DNA of 64,000 bases from Selaginella moellendorffii (Eukaryota > Streptophyta > Lycopodiopsida > Selaginellales > Selaginellaceae). Below are positions 40,033 to 51,829 of this stretch, piece after piece (the stretch's first letter is position 1; every line of letters begins with the position of its first letter). The notes beneath the pieces are model-generated. The model ran no database searches and had not been told where the DNA came from. It was given only the letters and a program-made list of their open reading frames with translations. Location: positions 128,945-192,944 of the forward strand of contig NW_003314326.1 of assembly GCF_000143415.4 (NCBI RefSeq), read 5' to 3'. Made by a program: the position numbers and the translations under genes.

Positions 40033-41545
40033 CTAAGATGGCAGATGGCAGTCTTCTAGATTAGCGTGGGACGCGATGAGGTCCTCTGTGTAGGCCCATA
40101 GCTCTTTGCCCAGCTCCATGTCGCTGGCATACTTGCTGCCTGAGGTTTCCTGGCAGTCTGCAAAGTATTTTCCGGAAATGCCCTCGACATCTGGGTGTGC
40201 CGCCACGTAGCATGTTGTAGCTGCTCCTTGTTCAATCGTCTTCAAGAATGGTTCAATCCACGAAAATGCCACTGGAACGGGGCAAAGATCAGAATCAATC
40301 CAGATGGAATATTCAGGTAAGCTTTCTCACAGCCTGCTGGTTCAGCAAATTTCTCAACGAAGCTGCTGTTGAATACTCCAGGGTGCAACGCGTTCACGGA
40401 GATGTTCACTCCTTGCTCCTGGAGAACGTTCAGACCAGAGGAGCAAAAACAAAGTAAACAGGACCAACCTCGAGTCTACGTGCCAGTTCCTTGGCAAACA
40501 ATATGTTAGCAAGTTTGGTCTGTGCATAAACCGTGGACAGTCCATGAATGCTGCAAATTCATTGTAATGTGTAAGTTTTCTTTATAACCATACCATACTA
40601 TACCTCTGCAAAACAGGGACTGCGAACATCCAACTTTTTCTGTGAAGATTCTTAAAATTAATTCCCCGAGCACTCTCGTGTTGGCTGGAAGCAACAACGA
40701 CGATTCTGCCTCGGTTGCCGGATTGCGTTGCAGTCTCCTCTATCAAGTCGAGCAGTGAGTGAGTGAGAACGAAATGGCCAACGTGATTCACTGCAAATGT
40801 CATCTCCAGGCCATCCTCTGACAGGACGAACTGGCTTGAAGCGATTCCTGCATTGTTACTTCAGACATAACTTTGTCAACCATGAGCTTTAATTTGTGTG
40901 TATGAAGATACTTACATGAGTATGTGAAGTGGCAGGCCCAGAGCTTTGAACTTAGCCACGAAGTTTCGCACAGAGTACATCGACCCGAGATTGAGATGGA
41001 GCACGGTGACCTGTGCATTGGGTGTTTGCTCCAAAATCTTGAGTTTTGCTGCGTGTGCAGCCTTAAGGCTCTCGGAGGCAATGACGACATGAGCACCTCT
41101 TCTTGCGAGCACTCTAGATGTTTCGAATCCAATCCCAGCGCTACCGCCTGCACATGGAGGAAAGGTATGGTGTCGATGCCGAAACCGATCAATTCCCAGA
41201 CCTGTGATGAGAACAACTTTGGAATCAAGGGAGATGCCATCCATGACTTCCTCTGCAGTCGATTTCGCACGGCTCCTTTGGCTCTCTTCAACCTTGGGGG
41301 AGACAAGGCTCTGGAGCTCCTCTGTATAGCATTCAATCATTTTGCTGTTCGACCATACCCATGAATCTAGAACAGCACTACTGCTTACTCAGTGATCCGA
41401 GAAGGGCCTCTTGAGGCGGAGCTGCCCGTGCCACAACCTTGGATCTCGCACGTTTGCTGCATTTCCTGCTACTTCTGGGCTTCGCTATTGGTGCAGCTGA
41501 TGCAACTGGTAACAGGAGCTGGAGTGATGCACAACGGGTTGCCAT
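40033..41545 (-). CDS. Plastid-targeted short-chain dehydrogenase/reductase (TIC32/RDH/WWOX-like)
   Basis: Seven exons, 41545-41389, 41321-41202, 41147-40916, 40858-40604, 40550-40469, 40418-40331 and 40271-40033, all phase-consistent, about 390 aa. Residues 1-52 (from MATRCASLQLLLPVASAAPI) are Ser/Arg/Ala-rich and look like a chloroplast transit peptide; a further in-frame ATG lies at 41,617. The Rossmann core shows KVVLITG|GSAGIGFE (TGxxxGIG cofactor motif across an intron), LHILINNAG (NNAG), VASSQHES (active-site Ser region), STVYAQTKLAN (YxxxK catalytic Tyr and Lys) and VNALHPGVF. NAD(P)H-dependent oxidoreductase; the substrate cannot be told from sequence. Head-to-tail with violaxanthin de-epoxidase 440 bp upstream, but no functional link is shown. 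The first intron is 67 bp; a 22-bp alternative is too short. Confidence 0.88.
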
Positions 41546-41984
41546 TTTTCCAATACGCCACAGACTCCTACACGGTAACTCCTTAGCACACTCACCATTC
41601 ATTAGTAACGGGACCACTGGTGGGAGGGATGGGTCACCTTGTCCTTTTGTTTTTCACGTGAATGAAGGAATTCAAGGGCTGTTAGGGACTGCAGATCTTG
41701 GGAGATCGCCATCATGACAATGTTTTCGTGCCTTATGGCGTATATCTGGCCATTTACCTCGGTGGAACGGAGGAGAGCTTCAAGTTCAAGGAGTGTAATA
41801 CATTCTAAATACCATGTATCATTATTTTATTCGCTCTGAGCCAAAAGCATCCTCGCTGTCTCGCTACATTCTGCCGTTCTTTGCTCGCCTTGCTGTCTGA
41901 TGGCGTGGCAAGTTAGGATGTAGGGTTATGTTACGTAGGAGACACTTCGTAGAATAATTCTAAACACAAAGAGGAGAATAATGA
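41546..41984. other. Spacer: VDE 3' UTR and SDR upstream region
   Basis: On the minus strand an AATAAAATAATG sequence (about 41,835-41,824) may be the VDE polyadenylation signal. No open frame here continues either gene apart from the short extension of the SDR frame to 41,617. Confidence 0.45.
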
Positions 41985-43348
41985 CTAGTTAGAACTATTA
42001 GCTAGAGCTTTCTCTCCTTCGAACAATCTCTTGTGGACTTTAGCAAACAAAGATGGCTGCGGAGTGCAACTGTTGTCAGTCGTCTTGAAGTTGTCAAAAT
42101 CCAAGCCGACTTTAGCAGCAGCAAGCCGCAGCTCGGGGGCAATGGACTTGGGGAGGCTTGAACTCCGTGTGTAGACAATAGCCCCACCATAGCCGTCCCA
42201 TGCATCGTTGGACCCGGTGTAGTACACGAAAATGTAGTCGTCCGGTTGCTTGTTGAGCCGCGCGGAGACGATGAACCTGCGCAAGAGCCCCCAATCAATC
42301 CGTCAATTGCTCATGAAGGATTCGCAGCTATGCTGGCAATCGCGCACCGCACGCACACGGAAGCTTTCCTTATAAGATTCATGGCGGTTGTTGGACGTTT
42401 GCTCACCAATCTTCCTTGTAATTGAGGTACTCGTTGTCATGATTGGAGAGGACTCCCGGGCGTTTGGGATTCTTCTGCACAAAATTTTGTGTTGCGTCGC
42501 GTGTGATGAAGCCGCCGTCGGGGGTGGTCACCCTCCACGTCAATTTTCCGGTGAGCTTGTTGGGGCTGGCCGAGAACTCATGGACTTGGCAATCGTAGAG
42601 ATCGAACAAGGGATTGAGACCGCTGGTAATATACCATGTGCCTGTGAAGTCTTGGGTGTTGAACTTTTCCACCAAAGCGCAGTCTGGAGGTACCGGGTAG
42701 GTGCCGTCGTTGGCACTTTGAGGGATGCACTTTTTTTTGCTCAGGAGGCATGTGTTGAATTCCTCTACAACCTTGTTCTGGAAAATGTCTCCACATCTGA
42801 CCTATATTCGGAAACAAAACGAGAGAGAGAGAGAGGAACAGAAACAGAGTGAAAAACTTGATCCCAGAAAGTCTATAAAATCAAATAATACTTGGCAATT
42901 CAAGTCTCCTGGACTGCAAATTTCCAGACAAACTAAATTGGCAGCGCATGAAGGATCTCCCACGCATCGAACCAGCTCAGATCTGAAGAACATGCGATCA
43001 GCTGGATTCACAAGAAACAACGAATCCCAACAAATGAGGAGGTGGAGCACAACAGCACCTGCATCCACCCAAAAGACATTTCCATGTTTTTTGAGCGGTC
43101 TCGATGTCCAGAGCCACAGCTTGGTTTGCTGGGTGCAAGAGCAAACACGTTCCCAGGATCAAGCCCCATGCATTGACTTTGAATCCCGGCCCGGTACTTT
43201 TTGTTGCTACATTCGCCACTCTTCGGATTCGGACAAGCCGGTGCGGAGCCGTTGTACTGGCAATCTGCTCCTTCTTTACCTGCACGCCATAGAACATCTT
43301 GCAACTCTTCTCATTCAAGGCCCATCCTACGGCCTTGCAGTGATACAT
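41985..43348 (-). CDS. VDE: Violaxanthin de-epoxidase, short C-terminal form
   Basis: Four exons, 43348-43059, 42982-42892, 42801-42407 and 42276-41985, give about 355 aa. The enzyme removes epoxides from violaxanthin to make zeaxanthin in the acidified thylakoid lumen, using ascorbate (non-photochemical quenching). A plastid transit region is followed by a hydrophobic lumen-targeting core ([18 protein letters not shown]). The Cys-rich domain reads [44 protein letters not shown]. The lipocalin core has [61 protein letters not shown] and VYTRSS; the last conserved Cys is in TDNSC. The protein ends at [10 protein letters not shown], so the long Glu-rich tail of angiosperm VDE is absent, with no exon for it before the next gene. 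The first Cys of the usual C-x-C (from memory a free Cys) is Trp here. The start is uncertain: 43,348 is the best ATG, an upstream exon is possible. Confidence 0.92.
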
Positions 43349-46300
43349 TTCAAGAAGCCTCCAAACAAACAAGGGACTGATCGTGAAACACCCGAGGTGG
43401 GGGGAGGGGGGGGGGGATACTAAATCTTTCCCCTTCTGTATCGAACCATGTCAACATGTTGCTTTTGTGGGCCTTCTCAATCTAAGGCCTGGGACATTCC
43501 ACGCTGCCAAGATTCTCCAGGCAAAAACGCACGTTTCTAGAATTGACACAGCTTGGAGGACGCGTGGGATGTCGTTAGTTTTACGGAAAGAAAAACGAAT
43601 TTCTATTGCGGACTTGACACGCAATTGCGCCAGCTTCTCCAGCTCCACTGCTCCACCTACCGGCAACGAAGTTTCTTTGGCCACAAGGACAAACAGTACG
43701 GAACGCCGTAAAATCGAGCTGAATGGTTTATGGACGCAGCAGCTATCTTCTGGAAGTATGGCACATCGGCCAGTGGAAACCTTTGGTGCACCAGGCCGTC
43801 TTGAACATATAGGCCATCCTAAAGATGGTGATGCCCAGGCCCTGCAATTCGAAACTCCAAGAAACGCTCCTATTACTTACTGCTCAAAAGCACAAACCAG
43901 GAAGGAGTCCTTCGTGGGAGAATTCGCAACATATGAGAGCTATAGCGGGAACTGCGTTCATTGAGCTCGAATGGATCTTGGCGATGAGACTGTTGTAGAG
44001 AGGCTTGTGGCAATTAACTGTTGGAAATTTGTGTATGCATTACCTTGTGCATGCTCGACAAGCGCCGTAGCGCTTTGTGTGCCCATCTAGCCCAAAACTC
44101 CATACCAAGAAACAGCAGTTGCACCTAATGCGAAAGACACCGTGCCAAGGATTTCCAGAGCAGGCAATTCACTGCTGCCTTTCTGAACATAGTTAAAGAT
44201 TTCTCTTTTGTGATCAAGTCTATGTGTGTCAAAAGCTCACATACCATATTATGGCATGTTATATGTGATCCCAAGAAGTACTGAGGTGGGTAGTGTGGCA
44301 ACAAATTTTATTATACTGCAAAATATATGAATTTAAAACATATGTGTGCTTCAATTGTTTAGCAAAATAATCTTTTGGTTCCCACTTTTTTTTCAAAGGC
44401 ATATATATTGCATTGATGGCCACACATGAATTCTTAATTCACTTACCACATTAGCATATTCTTCAGAATGGCAGGGAAGCACAACTAAACCATACATTGT
44501 AGATGCTACCCCCAAAAGAGTGTTGGCCATGAGCCTCACATGACTGTTGTCTATTGCTGGTTGCATTAATTTGGCATTGACTTGATTACATTGTAGAAGG
44601 CATTGAGCATGCACTCACAATCTTCAGTGGCTACATGCATCTGGGTGTTTGATTTAGAGTCTGGCCAATCTCTACCTCAGAATGGGCAAGAATTGCAAAT
44701 GTTATACGTATTGTGACATGGCACTCAAGCTCTTCACCAAGAATGAGGTTTGATAGGGAATGGAATCCCATGGCAGCAGCAGACATTGGCTATTGGATGA
44801 GACTATTAATGGATTGATAGAGATTGTGGTGTTGTATAGCACACTGGATGAGCCGGAGTGTGATATCCTGCTGTATTGGGTAGTGTGCTTGACACAATTG
44901 AGCATCTTGGGTTGGCCACAATCAAGGCACAGATAGAGATTCTTCTATATTCTTGTTTCCAAGTTCCATAAATCATGAATTGAATCAAATCACTCATAAA
45001 AGAGTAGAAGACATGGTTTCACATGTGGCATGAAGTACATGAAGTATCTGTTTACGTGGTATATCCCATTCAAATATTACAATGCAATTGTGTGTATAAT
45101 ATTTTTATGTGCAACTGAAAAAAAAAAGTATAGTAACACATGTGTAAATAAAAGATACACCCCTGTGCAATTGCCACCACTGGGACCGAAATGCCACCAA
45201 CTCGCTTACCATTGTAATATCTTGTCCCAAGTGTTATGCCACACTCTTAGTGACAAGGGCCTAGAGCAAGGGTCTATTCTTGAAATATAAACAATCTTTA
45301 GAACTAAATTTATAAAAAATTTCAAGTTTGGTATATTTGCAAATATACATTTTGAAGGTTTATTCTGAAGTTTAAGAGCATTTCAAAAGAATATTCTATT
45401 TTAACCTAGAAAAAATTGGCAACCCAATTAGATTAAGCTTATATATATAGAATATATATATAAATATAGTTATTATTGGGCATTTTGAGTTGATCCTGAT
45501 TTGATTAGAGAGGAAATTATACATAGTTTGATGCAAGACTTTTTTTATTGATAAAGGCCCACCTTGCTCAATCAAGACTTTTGTAAATGAAGGTTTGTAT
45601 AGTGAAATAGAGTATTTGAGAAACAAGGAGGCATCAATGAATTTCACTTCAAGTAGCAAGTGAAAGATAAATCAAATATAACTCTAAGAAACATGATGGA
45701 TAAAATGTATTTTGAGCACAGTATAATGGAAATTCAATGGTTTATGCCAAATTGTTTAGTGTATGGAAATTTTCTTGTTTAAAGCAATCTAGATAACATG
45801 TTTAATGTCGAGACTAATACAAATTATACTTTCAAAAAGACACTTCTCTTGTATAGTGTTTGCTCTATTAGTTTTGTGCATTATAAACCTTTGATCAGCT
45901 TTGATGGCATATATTTGACTTCAAGGAAATGGTCTTATTCCCTCTTTCATTTAGTATAACCAATGTTAAAACAATGAGAAATGCATTTAGTTCCTTGAGC
46001 ATTTGAAAATGTTAATTAAAACTTAGTATTAAAATGATATGCCTTATAATTTCCTTTTTAATTGGTAAAAAAATGTGTTAGAAGGTGTTTAATCAACATT
46101 CAATAATGTGTATCACAAATTTTATATGAGACATTTTATTGAGAACTTTTGAAAAGTATTTATTTTCTTTTAAAAGCATGTCATGCTCTATGTTTTTGAA
46201 CTTTGATGTAGTTATAGTAGAGATTTATGATAAAAATCCAAATATCACCTTTTGGATGCTGGAGTCAAAGTATTAGGCAACTATATTTTTTGAAGGGAAC

Positions 46301-46804
46301 AATTTGAACATTTGACAAGTAATATTTTTGAGTGTTTAAATGTGTGGTTATTTGAAGCTTAAGATATGTCTATCCTTAAAATGCTTTAGCATATTTTGTG
46401 CAAACTAGCTAGATTTTCTAGCATTAATTGAAATTGATGAAGTATATAGTAAGAGTGGAAGGCACAACTAACACTAATAGACAATGCATAAAAATTTCTT
46501 TATGATGCAATTTTATAAGCTTGCTATTATACCCTCAGATCCTATTATATTTGAAGTACATATACAAAGGTATACTTGTGTGGTGAACATACTAACATAG
46601 TGTTGCTTATGCTTTAGATAGCAAAAAATATGATTGCCTTGTGTTTATGCAATTTGGTATTAAAGAGGTTTTGAGTCTGACTCTGTTAATTGGCTAAAAA
46701 AATCATATTACATATTGAAATTGACATGTAATAATCCAATTTAGTCAGTGTGGTTGATTATAATCAACTAAATAGAACGACTTGAAAAATGATTTGCAAA
46801 TATT
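43349..46804. other. VDE upstream region and AT-rich gene-free DNA
   Basis: 43,349-43,990 is moderately GC-rich and may hold the VDE promoter and perhaps a 5' exon; it includes a G-rich run at 43,399-43,419. From 44,000 on the sequence is AT-rich with stops in all frames. Minus-strand frames at 44,393-45,000 show no motif I can name. Confidence 0.45.
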
Positions 46805-46880
46805 CAAATATAAATGGAAAAGGCCCATGAACAAGAATGCACCCTCTTTTCCAATTGGTTAAGGATTTTGGGATACTTGC
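46805..46880. repeat. Dispersed repeat shared with 12,855-12,930
   Basis: 'ggaaaaggcccatgaacaag' and the following 'aatgcaccctcttttccaattggttaagg' match the insertion inside the integrase relic at 12.8 kb with scattered substitutions. This copy sits close to a gypsy RT relic as well. No coding potential. Confidence 0.75.
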
Positions 46881-47029
46881 CTACACAACACTCATAATTG
46901 TATAGTATGATTAAAAAGGTGATCAATAAAATGACTAAGATATGCTAAGAAAGTATTGCATATCATTTATAAACTTTAGCATAGAGAACTTTAGTTGCAA
47001 AACTTTTCATACATCATGGAAATGCTCCT

Positions 47030-47489
47030 TTTATATCCCCTCTAGATCAAAACATTATCAATAAAGTAAGTGGTCATCTTTGGCATATTATAAAGAACAT
47101 TGTTTATTATATATTGGAAAGTCACCAAAGTATCATCCAACCTTCATAAAATTTTTATATAAACCAAATGGTACATAGAAAGTAGTTTTAGGATATCTTT
47201 CTTATCTATCGGCACTTACTAGTACCCAACAATGAGATCAAAACATATGAAGTTCATAGTCATCTTTATTTATCATATGTTGCCAAGTCATTAAAGCATC
47301 ATTTAACCTAAATGACATCACAAAAAACTCATATAAACCAAATGGTACATGGAAAATAGTCTTAGAGATATCCTCTTTGACTATAGTACTTATTAGTACC
47401 CAATAGTGAGATCCAACTAATAGTTTCACCCCAAATGATATAGGAGATCTATAGTATGGGTATACATTTAAAATTGTCACAATATTCAA
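47030..47489 (-). pseudogene. Ty3/gypsy reverse transcriptase fragments, two partial copies
   Basis: Minus strand 47,489-47,238 encodes ISFGVKLLVGSHYWVLIST, then DISKTIFHVPFGLYEFFVMS and FRLNDALMTWQHMINK, which match the RT palm motifs 'I-KTAF----GLYEF-VMPFGL-NAP-TFQ--MN'. A second, more decayed version lies at 47,200-47,030 ('aaactactttctatgtaccatttggtttatat', then a tract with stops). The YxDD catalytic box is not readable. Confidence 0.7.
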
Positions 47490-49475
47490 TAAGTAATAGT
47501 AAGATCATCAAAAGGATTGAAGAGAATATAGAAAAGCATAAAGGAAAAATGATAAAAAATAAAAGTGATACAAAAATAATTGAAATAAAGGCAAAAATAA
47601 TGGGATGGAATGGAATAAAAGCAAGAAATATGGAAAAAATATAAATAAGTATGAGATAAGAGGGAGAAGCCTCATCATCACATTTGGTATGATTATGTTT
47701 CAACTAATCTGTATCAAGAATAAGGTTAAAAGCTTGATTTAGCACCACTTATAAAGATTGATGCTCAAGATTGTGATCACCTATACATACAATGAAGTCC
47801 ATAACTATTGTTATAGAGGATGAAGGTTAGCTTTGTTACATAACACAAATGCAGATGACAACATTTGACAATAGACTATCAAAAATAAATTTAGAATTAT
47901 ATCAACAAATATGAAAAAGATAACAATGTTATTAACATATTCACATAAGGACCCTCCACTAAGGACATTCTATAATTTAACAAGTTTTAAAAATAAATAT
48001 TGAGTGAATTAGTGCCAAGTGAAGCCCTTGATGATACTTTAAAAGGTTTGTATAATATATCATTTCTTGAAAGAACTTTTATGTCAAGTCCTTCCACTGT
48101 AATAACATTGACAAGATGTTATTGAAACTAAAATTTCCACCTAAGAATTTAAGAAAGTCAATGAAAAAAACATTGACAATACCAATATATGTGGCCAACA
48201 TCATTACATACTTAACAATGAATGTCATAACTTTGTTTATATCCTCATCCTTGTCCTTGAATGTGAGTAACAACAACATCAACCCTTATGAAAGCAAAAT
48301 CATCCCTCACAAAATGTAAAGCTAAAGTATGTGCAATTACAAGTGGGAGAGGTAATATCTCATAACATTATGTCAACTAAAGAATATGGTCCAAGGTTGC
48401 TAAAGCAAGTATATGCATAAGCCCTACAAAATCTTGACAAAGCATTAGCCACAATATGCCCAACTTGATTCACTTTTATATATTAAACTCTTCACAAAGT
48501 AAAAAACTTTAGAAGCAAATACTAATTAACTTAAATAACCTTTGATGGAGACAATGTAATTGTTAAAATACATCATCACGATCATCAACATGTTTAAATG
48601 CATGCTTGAAGACATTTAAAAGAAAGTTATAACTTACACAAATAACTTCACTCAAACTATTATACATACCATTGTAATGCCATTCTTTGAAGACAAATGG
48701 AAAATTTAAACATATACCCAACATTATCATATATATGATAAGTGGTAATCACTATGATGTGATTAAACCAATGTATATATATCATCTCTAGGATTTCCAG
48801 AAAATAAATTTAGTTGGACATAAAAATTGGTAAAGGGAACTAAATTAAATGTTGTGAACACCATCATCAATTAAGTCTAATTATTCAATTGCATTTACAT
48901 AGCATTAAGTAATTCCACTAATTGTTGCAAAGCAGAAACAGCCAGCTGCTGCAAAGGGGGCAATTGCCCATCCATGGATGCCAAAAAAGATAAGAAGGAA
49001 GAAATGTTTATAAATGGCAAACCATTCTAAATGATGGACTTAAACAAATAACTTATAGCCATAAAAAAGAAGTATGTCATGCCATCTAGAATATTTCTAG
49101 TATTTAGTGATCTTTACATCAATAATGATAAAACTAGATCAAGCAAAAAAGGCACAAATGTAAGCACTCCTTAAGGATCCACTATATAGATTATATTAAT
49201 TTGTATTAACATATATATAGTGAATGATCCAAATTGAATCCAATCCACTATGCTAGTAATAATATATTGCATCATAGACCTTCTAAATGTTATAAACCAA
49301 ATATTGCTGTATAGTGCAATTATTGTTATAGAATTCTACAATTCTATAGAAAAATTATTATAGAATTGAAATAGAAAATTTAAAATTTAAAGTTTGAAAG
49401 TGGAATTTAAATTCCACCTTTAAAATGTCAATGTGAATAGTATTCTGCTAGAAGGATTTCTCCTACTATAAGGGT
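47490..49475. other. AT-rich gene-free DNA
   Basis: Extremely AT-rich with short frames only. It may include more decayed gypsy sequence upstream of the RT relic on the minus strand, but no motif is clear. Confidence 0.5.
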
Positions 49476-49477
49476 TG

Positions 49478-49640
49478 GTCATGGTGGCGGGATCACGCCG
49501 TCGCGCTAGTGAACACCTTGGCTCTTCTTCTACTAGTGGGAAGCGCCCTAGATATGGCGCCTCCTCTTCTTCCTCCACACCCACATTGCTAGGGCGCGGG
49601 GGGCGCGCCTCGTCTAGGGCTGCCAATGGCGTGTCATGAT
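49478..49640 (+). other. Small GC-rich open frame in AT-rich surroundings
   Basis: A plus-strand frame starting with an ATG near 49,484 encodes about 53 residues, basic and Ser-rich (MVAGSRRRASEHL, SSSTSGKRPRYG), ending in ...ANGVS. Composition changes sharply on both sides. It could be the first coding part of a transposon protein or an exon fragment. The opposite strand is also open. I cannot assign a function. Confidence 0.3.
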
Positions 49641-50861
49641 CAAATGCCAGCCAGGTAACAGTGGCAAAGGAGGAAAATTTTGGATTGAGAGAGGATGGAC
49701 ATGAAAAATTGCATAATGGCTGTCAAATTTGTGTTTTCTAACTTATTAGAAATCTCTTATCAAGATCTTGGTATGGTCTTTGGACCACCATGTGTTCTCC
49801 TCGAGCAGCTTGAGGCTGGCCTATGTATAATGCTCTTGAGGTCCTGGCAATCACCAATATGGTTTCCTAGCTCCTGAACCCCTCCTGAATCATGCATGAT
49901 CCATCGTCCAGAAGTTGTATGTCATGGATTAGTCAGTGATGCTCGTATAATGGTAGAGTCCATCCAATGAACAATTGCCATGGACATGTCAGTAGCTTGT
50001 AGAACTCCCACAAAGACTAGAAAGTAACAGTTGCTGCTGAAGTCTGGCACAACTTGAAACAATTACTGCTTTTGCAAGTACGCAAAAGCACATCACTGGA
50101 GACAAATACCCAATCTGGGAAAATGCTGCAATGCAAGCAATCCTTCCATGTACAAGCTTCTGGTGGTTGCCAAGCAGAAAAATAGCCCGAAAATGTCTCA
50201 AGCTGTGCTCCTCCATGAAAAACTAAATTAAACAAAAGTCAGGAAACAACACCAATGAGAAACCAGAGTAGAGAGGTGGCTTGGCTGTCTAGAAAGTTGC
50301 AGCAGGCTCCCAGCACCCAAATGAGCCTCAGAAATTAGAGCATTCTCACAGAAGCATCTACTGAACTACCTTCCAAGTGGATGTGGAGCATCATTAGCTG
50401 GCAAGCATGCATTCGCTTTGCTGCTTATAGCGAATGCCCTCGTGAGGTATTTGATATAGACTAGGTAGTGCGGCTTTGGAGACCTGAGCATGCTCTATTG
50501 ACGAGCTCTCCCATGTTGAGGCGCTAGTAGCAATTGCCGCACATGCACCTCTCTTAATACCCGAAAGACACACAAAAGCTACAAAACAATGCCGAAGGCA
50601 CAGAATTGTAGCTCAGGGGATGCTGGGCACTTAACCCACTGAGCAACATTTGCCCTGTTGCAATCTCATAAGCATACAACTCCTTTGTCACACAACACTC
50701 TTACAAGATAACGGAGATACAGAGTGGGGAAGCATAACCTCCACAGGGTTGTTGGTTGGACACTCCATGGGAGGAACGCCACTGATATGCCATCGAGGTA
50801 TCGGGCCCAGCCTACACCCGCTTGTGCTCTACTGCCTAGTACGCGTCTTGCGGTGTATGAC
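49641..50861. other. Intergenic DNA without recognisable gene
   Basis: Moderate GC, short frames only. A minus-strand pair of overlapping frames at 49,989-50,235 has no family resemblance. A tRNA-like run near 50,612 does not fold. Confidence 0.45.
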
Positions 50862-51420
50862 GAAGCTCATATGTTCCGGCTTGGCAAGGATTCAAGGAAC
50901 AAGGAGAATGCAGCTGCTGTTCTCCTGGCTCTGGGCCAGAACAACTCATCTCAACAGTACGTGCCTTGGTGGTGGAGCTCGAGCAAAATTGCACCAGCAG
51001 GGCCAGGCGCAAAGCGAGTTTGATCCTGGAGTTGATGCACAAGCAACAGCAAGAACAGTTGAGCAAGCAAGGAGAAGAGAACCAAACAGGATCAACAATT
51101 CAATGCCGTTAATACGTTCTCGACATGCTTACACAAGCAGGGCAGACAGGATGGCGCTTCAAAGTGCTGTGCTGGGCGGTTCACCATCAATCAACAACTG
51201 TTCGTCCTCAGGCCAAGCTTGGCGGTTTGTTCATTCACTGGTCTCTGAGCATGAGCAGAGCCGAAGCAGCAGTTTTACACAGACTTGGTTTGGATTGACA
51301 GGGATGGCGCAATGGAATGTGGCAGCTCCTCTCGTTCTAACGAGCGTCATGATTCAGCTGCGCAGCCGGATGAATCGCATGCACTTGGAGGTGGATGGAT
51401 TGGACGCGGACACTTAACGT
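50862..51420 (+). pseudogene. Truncated duplicate of the U-box gene 3' end and UTR
   Basis: Matches 38,645-39,178 of the U-box/ARM gene in order: the last ARM repeat ([16 protein letters not shown]), the end of the coding sequence ('gccaggcgcaaagcgag', 'cctggag-tgatgcacaagc', 'aacagcaagaacagtt') and the 3' UTR ('cttggcggtttgttcattca', 'ggacgcggacac'). Small deletions after LALGQN shift the frame and nothing upstream of the last ARM repeat is present, so no functional ligase can be made. Same orientation as the parent, 12 kb away; retained UTR and lack of poly(A) at the end argue for a DNA-level duplication. Confidence 0.9.
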
Positions 51421-51829
51421 GTACTGTCTTACACAAAGCAACGAGACGATCTTTAATGTTTGAAAGCAACTTCCCATAAGCCAAAATGTCAAGTAAAGCA
51501 TATCTTTTGTTTGTGGCGGTTCAACATCACGGGCACTCAATTCACATTCGCCAGGATCAGGCAGGATCCCTGCCGAAAATCCTGGTAGCTAAAGTTCATT
51601 GCAACATCCAAGGGCGATGTTTCACACTGTTCGACAATACAAAATTAGCCATGGCAGTGAAGATTAGGAACGAAATGACACGAGCTCGTTCGCCGTCCAT
51701 CCGTCCGTCCTGCTCCTATATTGCTTGTGATATACCAAGCAAGCTTTTAATACCACCAAAATAGCACTCATTGAATTGAGTTTGGTCAATCTGAGCGCTT
51801 GCTTTGCTTGCGAGAGATACTTCTTCAGC

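Noticed and set aside
41368-41389. 22-bp intron in the SDR gene (gtaagc...ttctag)
   Set aside because: Too short to splice in plants; the next in-phase acceptor gives a 67-bp intron with a good fit.
43383-43964. 193-codon plus-strand frame upstream of VDE
   Set aside because: No recognisable motif, begins in a G-rich run, and lies where the VDE promoter or 5' exon should be.
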